A stretch of 64,000 bases of DNA from Tupaia tana. Taxonomy: Eukaryota; Chordata; Mammalia; Scandentia; Tupaiidae. Each line of letters starts with the position of its first letter. The first letter of the stretch is position 1. The stretch lies in NCBI GenBank assembly GCA_026018925.1, contig JAKSZU010000009.1, positions 33,774,583 through 33,838,582 of the forward strand, read 5' to 3'. Position numbers and translations under genes: made by a program. This document shows, piece after piece, positions 57,561-64,000 of this stretch. Under the pieces are notes generated by a model. The model ran no database searches. It saw only the letters and a program-made list of their open reading frames with translations, and was not told the origin of the DNA.

Positions 57561-57739
57561 TTGTAACTGTATTACTTTTCTTCCTCAGAAGGTCAATGTG
57601 CCAGATGCCTCTTTCTGTGACAGAGGTACCTCTGCTCAGAGAAAGCTGGATTAAAGAATCAAGGGCACTGCAAAAGACATGAGATTATGACATCCATCCC
57701 TCCTTCATCCCAACTCTCCCCTCTACCTTCCAAATTCTG

Positions 57740-57870
57740 GCCCTAGATATGTTTTATTATTACGTTCGTTTTATAGATCAGGAAGCTGAGGCTTGAAGTA
57801 ATTGTATGACATATCCAAGGTCATTCAGCTTGCTAAAATCTGCACAAGTTTAAGGTTTTGGTTCTCAGAA
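57740..57870 (+). mobile_element. MIR-like relic
   Basis: TTTTATAGATCAGGAAGCTG, AGGCTTGAAG and CCAAGGTCATTCAGCTTGC. Confidence 0.6.
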
Positions 57871-57978
57871 AAAGCTGAGCTTGATAGGGAGAGGAAGAGT
57901 TTCATGTAAACGTGGCCAAGGTTCCATGGGAAAAAAACCAATGATCCCCCAAATTCTGGTTAAAGCAAATTAGTTGAA

Positions 57979-58251
57979 AATTTTTTTTTTTTTTTTGGAG
58001 AGGTTTTTTGCTATAGGGCGCGTGCGCTCGCCAGACAGACAGAGAGAGACATAGAGACAGAAAGCGAGAAATCACCCCCCAGGGGGGATGGTCACGCCGC
58101 AATCCCTTCTCCTCCATTCTCCTCTCGGGATCTTGGGCACGCACGCACACGCGCCCGGCGTGAGTTTTAAGCCACCAGGTCCGGGACGCGAACCGCGGTC
58201 GACTACGTGGGAGTCCAGCAACATAGCCATTACGCTAACTGTTGGTTCCCG
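57979..58251 (-). mobile_element. Young tRNA-derived SINE
   Basis: TSD AGCAAATTAGTTGAA (57964-57978) and AGCAACTTAGTTGAA (58252-58266). The most CpG-rich copy, with an intact head (GGGACGCGAACCGCGGTCGA), nearly identical to the copies at 2.2, 26.2 and 47.2 kb. Confidence 0.96.
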
Positions 58252-58716
58252 AGCAACTTAGTTGAATTTTTAAAAGTAGAAACAAAATGTTTTACTCATT
58301 TAATCTGAACATTTAGAACTGTATTCCTTGCCACAAACACAGAGATTATAACAATATAATTTAGTCATGTACTGTAATAAAAGGGAGATATTCAGGATAG
58401 AAATGAGAGATGAGAAAAGAAGAGATACAACCATGGGAAAGTCTAGATAAGGATGAAAAAAGAGCAACAGCACAGTAGGCCCTGTATTTCAGAGAAACAT
58501 TGCTTCGGAAGATTGATAGTCATGCTGCATTTTGCCAACAACAAGGTCTTTGTTATTTCCCGTCCTGTGGACTTCAGGGGCCAAGGACCAGCTTGTCCCA
58601 CAAGTTAGGGGTCATGATACTGCCCCCTTATTGTTACATTTAGATTTTCCCTGTTTTGCAAGACCATTGTCCCTGGAAAATGGAGCAGAGAGTAAGTTAA
58701 AGGGAGACTCTAGTCC

Positions 58717-58925
58717 AGCTGTGGTGATATAAGCAGTGGGACAATGCTTGAGCCATATGGGAAGGTCTAAGTTTGAATCCTGGGTTAATCTGAACACACC
58801 TAGTAAGTTCCCAGGTGCGTACATGCTTCTGGTTGACTTGGAAGTTAAGGGTCGGGGGGGTGGAGTTGGAGGCATGGCAAGACTGTCAAGGTTCCGGCCC
58901 ACCCCCTATAAAAGAAAGAAAGAAA
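58717..58925 (+). mobile_element. Composite tRNA/7SL SINE
   Basis: Head GCTGTGGTGATATAAGCAGT with B-box-like AGTTTGAATCC, then GGTGCGTACATGCTTCTGGT and GGAGGCATGGCAAGACTGTC in place of the usual 7SL motifs. Tail (GAAA)n. Confidence 0.6.
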
Positions 58926-59110
58926 CTTAAAAGTAGAGAGAGACTCTACTGAGACCCACAGAGCTTGGGAAAAGGATAGGGTCCAGGGAACCCAGGTGCA
59001 TCTTCTAGTCCATATTCTAAGCAGAGTCCAATAGATTAGGCAGGAAAATTTCACTTTCTTGTGTTTACCATCAAGCACATGAACAGAGGTTTCTGCATTA
59101 GTTCACAGTT

Positions 59111-59365
59111 CATTTTTTTAGCTACCAGAGGGCATGTGTGGTCACCAGAGAGAAATGGAGAGACTGAGAGAGAGAGTGGGAAAAAGTACTCCTATGGGAT
59201 GCGGTCAGCTGCAATCTTTTTTCCTCAGTTTCTCCATTCTATTGGGACCTGGGGCACACACACACACATGCCTAGTATGTTTTTCAAACTGCAAGGTCCA
59301 GGATTTAAACTGCAGTGAACTGTGTTGGATCCAGTTCCCTTAACCACTAAGCCATGGAGCTGGCC
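59111..59365 (-). mobile_element. tRNA-derived SINE, long form
   Basis: TSD TAGTTCACAGTT at 59099-59110 and 59366-59377 (perfect). Confidence 0.92.
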
Positions 59366-59379
59366 TAGTTCACAGTTAA

Positions 59380-59925
59380 TCTGTGATAGTTGAAAGTCCT
59401 TTAAGAGAAGAACGGGAAAAACAAGAACTAAAACACTAAATGTCCACCCATTTCCTGCGTTTGAAGGACATAATTTTACATATGAGGAATGTTTCTTCCA
59501 TCCCTATGGTTCCAGAAGCTGAAAATCAATGACCCAAAGACCTTATTTCATGCAGAAATGACTTACGTTTGCTTATTCAGGAGTTGGAAGAAGGAAGAAA
59601 CTCCCTGGGATGAGGTCCTTAGTTCTCTATTAGAAATGAGCTTCTCATTTGAAAAAACAAAACAAAAAAATTCTCTTTAGAAGTAGAGGAGAGAATGAGG
59701 GAAATTTCAAATCAAATCTCCTGCAACTCTGCATGTTTTAAATGGGAAAAAAATAGCTTGAGTTTCTAGACAATCTGAAAGTAAGAGTGTTCTTAAAACA
59801 CTGTCAGAATTCTGAGGGGTCTGCTCTGAAGGCCAGACCCCATTGGTCAGCTCAGGCAGGGATTATAATGAGCCTCTGCAAAATCTGGCCTCCCTGGGAA
59901 GAACTGGGAACTGTTAAAGATCACC
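59380..59925. other. No recognised feature
   Basis: A/T-rich single-copy-looking sequence with no coding signature. Confidence 0.35.
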
Positions 59926-59929
59926 TCTG

Positions 59930-60130
59930 TGAATTACAGAATCCTAAAATTCCTGCCCTAGTAGGAACTCTAGACTTCAAGTCTAGCTCAACTTCTTAGT
60001 TCTGAGATGAAGAAATTAAGGCCCAGAGAAAGAACTTGATGTTCCCTCATATCCAATTAATAGCAGAGCTTGATGCGAGGTTTCATAACCAATTAATAGC
60101 AGAGCTGGGTTTGAATGCTCCAGAACTTGC
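59930..60130 (+). mobile_element. MIR-like relic with internal duplication
   Basis: TTCTGAGATGAAGAAATTAAG, GGCCCAGAGAAAG and GCTGGGTTTGAATGC are MIR text. CCAATTAATAGCAGAGCT occurs twice (about 60053 and 60090). Confidence 0.6.
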
Positions 60131-60570
60131 TAGAGGCCTCACTGGATACTCAAGTCTTAGAGATATTTATTAGAAAAAACAAAACAAAACAAAACAAAAA
60201 AACTTTCCTCCATGGTCACAGTTCTCTCTAGATATCATTCAAATGCTTTATCTTCACAATTCCTGCTCTGCCATTCATTTCTTATGACTTCTCAATTCAG
60301 CTTTTCTGTTTCAGCCATGCTTAGTAGCCAACATAACTTATAGCAGGGTTGCTGTGAAGCATGGTGTTTGGAGCCCCCCAACTCAGAGGTGGGAGCTACT
60401 GGAACATGCAGGTTCCTGGGCTCTGCTCTCACAGAAGAATCAGATTTCCTGGAGATGAGGGCCAAGGAATCAGTGGTTATTGTGCATGTCATTGACTTAC
60501 AGTGTTCCTCCTTGAAACTTGGCCTCCCACCATTGCCCTTATCTATAATAGTAGTATAAAACCCCTACCA

Positions 60571-60811
60571 TCTATCTACCTACCTACCTACCTACCTACC
60601 TATTACCGCAAGGGCATGAGAGAGACAGAGAGAGAGAAAACTTGGTCATGGGGCTTGGCCATGCCGCAATCTCTTTTTCTCCACTCTTCCTTCCTGTCAG
60701 GATTTTGGGCACACATACATGCACAGCCAGTGTGTCTTCAAGCTGGGACACCAACCACCATAAGCCATGTGGGATCCAGCTCCCTTAACCACTGTGCTAC
60801 AGGCCTGGCCC
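60571..60811 (-). mobile_element. tRNA-derived SINE with (CCTA)n tail
   Basis: The tail is a tetranucleotide run (CCTA/CTAC) at 60574-60601. Short TSD AAACCCCTAC / AAACCCTACT. Body diverged. Confidence 0.82.
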
Positions 60812-61194
60812 CAAACCCTACTGTTTATGAAGCATTTCCTTGTACCAGGCACTGTGCATTGTCTCATTTATTCCTCATGGTGCTGGATGTGTGCTTCCCT
60901 CTCAGTCTCAAGTGGACCACAGAGTGACGTCCAGCTGGGGCAAGGGCCAGCCACCTCCTATGTACATTTAAGTGCTTCTCCTGGGTACCATGAGGATAGT
61001 GGAAGCACTACTCCCAGTGTGGCTTTTTCTTTTCTTAGATCATTCTGACTAGAGATTTATATACCTGAAGCTTCTGGGAGCCCAACAGATTTCTGTTGTT
61101 CTGGTTCTCACTGCCAATATTCTTCTCCCTTGAGATAGCACTCCCTAGTGTGAAGAGTTTGGGCACATTATTTATTTCTCAAAAGTGCCAATTT

Positions 61195-61451
61195 GAGCCT
61201 GACAGTGATGCAGCAGTAACATAATGCTCTTCAATGCTGGACCCACATGGGAAGGTCCCTTGTTCATATCCCAAGATCTCCCTTTACATGCTAGGTGCCT
61301 GCACACATGCCTGTAATCCAGAATACCTGAAGCTAGGGGTGGATCATGGTATGAAGACCCTGTTGGGGGTGCCCATCTCTCTGTCTCTCTCCTTTATCTC
61401 CATCTGTCTCTCTCTCTGTCTCTCTTATGGATGAAACAAATAAACTTTTAA
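61195..61451 (+). mobile_element. Composite tRNA/7SL SINE, nearly complete
   Basis: Head GCAGTAACATAATGCTC, variable region, B-box-like TTGTTCATATCCC, then 7SL-like GCACACATGCCTGTAATCC and GGATCATGGTATGAAGACCC, a CT tract and GGATGAAACAAATAAA. TSD AAAAGTGCCAAT (61181) and AAAATGGCAAT (61452). Confidence 0.8.
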
Positions 61452-61459
61452 AAAATGGC

Positions 61460-62750
61460 AATCCTATTCCTTTCTCTGCCTAAGAATTGTGTGAACTGAA
61501 TGAGTGAATGAGTGTGAACATGCTTTGAACCCTACCCTTTGGAATCTTTCTGTTTCTGTAGTCTGAAGTGGACATAGGATGAGGGAACCAGGAGTCTTCT
61601 TCCTAACCTTCGTTATCTCTGCCCTTGGTTTCTCTCCTCCACTACTAGCTGCCTTCTATCCTGACCCAACTCCAGACTCTATTTCAAGTGGACCTCTTCC
61701 TCTTCCCTCCTGGTGTCCTAGCCCAGGCCCTGGGGTACTCCATTTTCTAATCCATTTCTATCTGGCGCCCCTTACCCGAAAGCTCCTTATTCAGTATTAC
61801 TCCAGAAGCTTCTGGCTTCTGCTCCAGACCCTGTACTAGAGGTAGAAGAGTCAGTTGTGAGAACAGAGTTGACACTGGCCAAGGGATATGCATGAGCTAG
61901 GTGGTATTCCAATGCCTTGTTGCCCCAGGCATATAATTCTAATCATTCTAGGACAGAGTCTGCAGGTTATTCCTAATCACCCAGTTTGTGGCTGTCATCT
62001 GCCTTCTCTGTCCCTATCCCTAACTCACCTATTCTGGCCCTCAGCACTTAAGTGTTCAAGCTGTCAACAAGCTTCTCTGCTTAACAAATGGCTTATCCTA
62101 AGGCCTTCCTCCTCTACAACACCTCTCATTATTACTCTAGGTCACACAGAGAGATCTCTTTCATTCCTTCAGCTGCTTTAAGTCAAACCACCCACAAAAG
62201 CACCCTCTAGACCTGTGGCTAGACTGCCTTCTATCCCCTGATCTTCCCATCTGCTCCTCCCCATTACTCTCATCTTCCCTTGTTCTTTTATCTCATTTAT
62301 ATCTAAATCTTAGCATCCTAGCCTTGCTTTGCTGCTCCTTGACAAACTTGGCTTTGTGATACATTCTGGACACACTTTTCTGGCTTGACCTCGGCCCTCT
62401 ACCCCATTTATACTCTTTGGCTCCCTGTATCACACACAAGCAACACGTACTCTCAGTTCCTATTCCACAACACTTAGGGTCCACAGAACCCTCCTATATA
62501 CAACCAACACCCAAGGGCTTCACTTTGATAAACCTTATCACAAAATGTCATAAGAGAATACATGATAATTTTGTCTCACTTAATTTTACAAATATGGGAA
62601 TTGAAGCCTTCTTTAAAGAGAGCCTGTGACTTTAGCAAGGCTGCAAGGATAATTTATTGGAAGGGCAGAATTAAGACCCAGGCCATATAATTCTTAATGT
62701 AGTATTATTCTCAAATTTGCTATTTCTTTGTATTCTTTCTCTTTGTCATC
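61460..62750. other. No recognised gene; possible L2-like text
   Basis: C/T-rich sequence with frames up to 97 codons lacking domains. Parts near 62170-62420 resemble L2 3' text but not convincingly. Confidence 0.3.
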
Positions 62751-62754
62751 AGGG

Positions 62755-63020
62755 ACGGGTCATTTTATGTAGCACTTATGGGCTCTGAAACCCACCTAGA
62801 TTTAAACACTACCATCAGAACTTGACCTTGCCCTATATTTGCTATGCGAATCTGGGCAGTTGCTTAGTCCTTCACTTTCCTTTTCTACAGAAAGGGAGAA
62901 AAGGAAGAATAAATAGAAGTGACCTTTTAATATTGTGTTGAGGACTATATGAGATGATATATGTGAAGCACTTCAAACAGTGTCTGCACATAGTCAGTGT
63001 CCAGTAAATGTTAACTGTAT
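62755..63020 (+). mobile_element. MIR SINE relic
   Basis: CGAATCTGGGCAGTTGCTTA, CTTTTCTACAGAAAGGGAG and CAGTGTCTGCACATAGTCAG follow MIR order. Confidence 0.65.
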
Positions 63021-64000
63021 TATTTTATCGTTGTCTACATAGCATCTAATACAGGTCTGAGAACATAGTAGGTATGCATAAAGACTTTGGGGTACTAAAG
63101 AGAAGTTCTGAGAAATAATGTTCTGACCGTGTTGTCTGGTTCAAGGGGAATGATTCTAATGGTGGGTATTTTAGACCAGGTAGAAAGAGAGGGTAATGAC
63201 ATGGCTGGAATAAAAGGGGAGATGTGGGGCAAGAGAGCCTTTGGATAACTCTTCCCACAATGCCCGGTAGGCAGTTGCCTTGTCTCAACACCTGAGCTGT
63301 CTGTGGAGTTAAGGGCTAAGATGGAGAATGTCCAGAGCTCTTGGATTCTTGGAGGCATTTTAATTTCTGTGAGTGTATGCCCTTTGGGGACAATAGCATC
63401 ACCCCCTCCTTATCCTATTCCCTCTCTGCTAAGACAAAGCTCATTTGGAGACCTGTATTTCTATTTGGTGTTGGGAGAACAAAGGCTATTTGTCATAACC
63501 ATGGGGTGATACTGAGGTTGGCTTTCCCAATCTTCACCCTATGGGCTGAGGGACCTCAGGATGAAACAAAAAGTTACATGTTGCCTTCAGAAAGGGCATA
63601 GATAAGTTCAGCTTAGGATGGGGAGACATTCCAGAGGTCTAGTTTTTCTTCCTCCTTTATCTCTCCTGCCTCCTCCAGGGGATGAACCCTGGTGACTTCT
63701 TTCTTTTGTGCCCTTTGAATCCTAAGAGCAGGAAGTATCTGGATTATATTCCACAGAATCCCATGAGCTAAGCAGAATTTATACTTTGAACCAGCAACTC
63801 TTCCTTTTTCTTCAACTTTTATTTTTGCCCCCCTTTGGAGATTTTCACTCCCTTCTCCAACTGCTAAATTATTGACTGCTCAAACACACTGCTTGGTTGG
63901 ACTTGAGAACTGGTGGAATGTTTGGGGATAGTGCTCTTGGCACCTAACACACACTTAAAACCCTGAGATTTATCCCAAAGTTCTCTCAATTCTGGCTCTT
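63021..64000. other. No recognised feature to window end
   Basis: Single-copy-looking. Overlapping 68-87 codon frames at 63046-63601 on both strands have no domain. Confidence 0.35.

Overview
The window is nuclear DNA of a placental mammal. It is dense in SINEs and LINE-1 (L1) and contains old mammal-wide repeats (MIR, L2-like, MaLR-type LTRs and DNA transposons). It has no intact protein-coding gene. The commonest element is a tRNA-derived SINE present in about 45 copies. It is a tRNA-like head with A and B boxes, a tRNA-unrelated body of about 150 bp ending in a CT-rich tract, and a poly(A) tail. A second, rarer SINE joins a different tRNA-like head to a 7SL/Alu-like body. As I recall, a species-specific tRNA SINE together with a tRNA/7SL composite is the pattern of tree shrews (Scandentia, Tu-type SINEs). 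A tree shrew (Tupaia) is therefore my best guess. A colugo or another Euarchontoglires lineage remains possible and I cannot search to decide.

Layout. 0-6 kb: SINEs, old L1 and MaLR pieces, then a + strand L1 (ORF1 and the ORF2 endonuclease region) broken by two young SINEs with clear target-site duplications (TSDs), and by an antisense LTR at an internal deletion. 6-31 kb: SINEs about every 0.7-1.5 kb, with L2, MIR, MaLR and L1 relics and many microsatellites. Two places show stacked SINE insertions into one target (18.06-18.65 and 30.09-30.46 kb). 31-38 kb: an old L1 fragment and a processed pseudogene of TRIM68 (about 33.0-34.5 kb). 38-39.3 kb: an L1 ORF2 reverse-transcriptase fragment.

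From 39.3 to 45.3 kb there are no lineage SINEs. This interval holds the only CpG-rich sequence not made by a young SINE (41.28-41.62 kb), which ends in a good splice donor. It also holds a perfect 15-bp glucocorticoid-type palindrome next to a 14-bp E-box palindrome (42.47-42.51 kb). I read this as a candidate promoter or first exon with regulatory sequence. The gene is not recognised. The same interval contains one L1 with a 5' inversion.

45-51 kb: more SINEs, and a nested set of DNA transposons, microsatellites and a SINE at 48.7-49.5 kb. 51.5-56.7 kb: three minus-strand L1 pieces in head-to-tail order, each with its own 5'UTR. The 5'UTRs contain tandem monomers of two different types. 57-64 kb: SINEs, MIRs and sequence with nothing recognised.

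Nothing here forms an operon or pathway. The biology lies in retrotransposition and in the candidate promoter.
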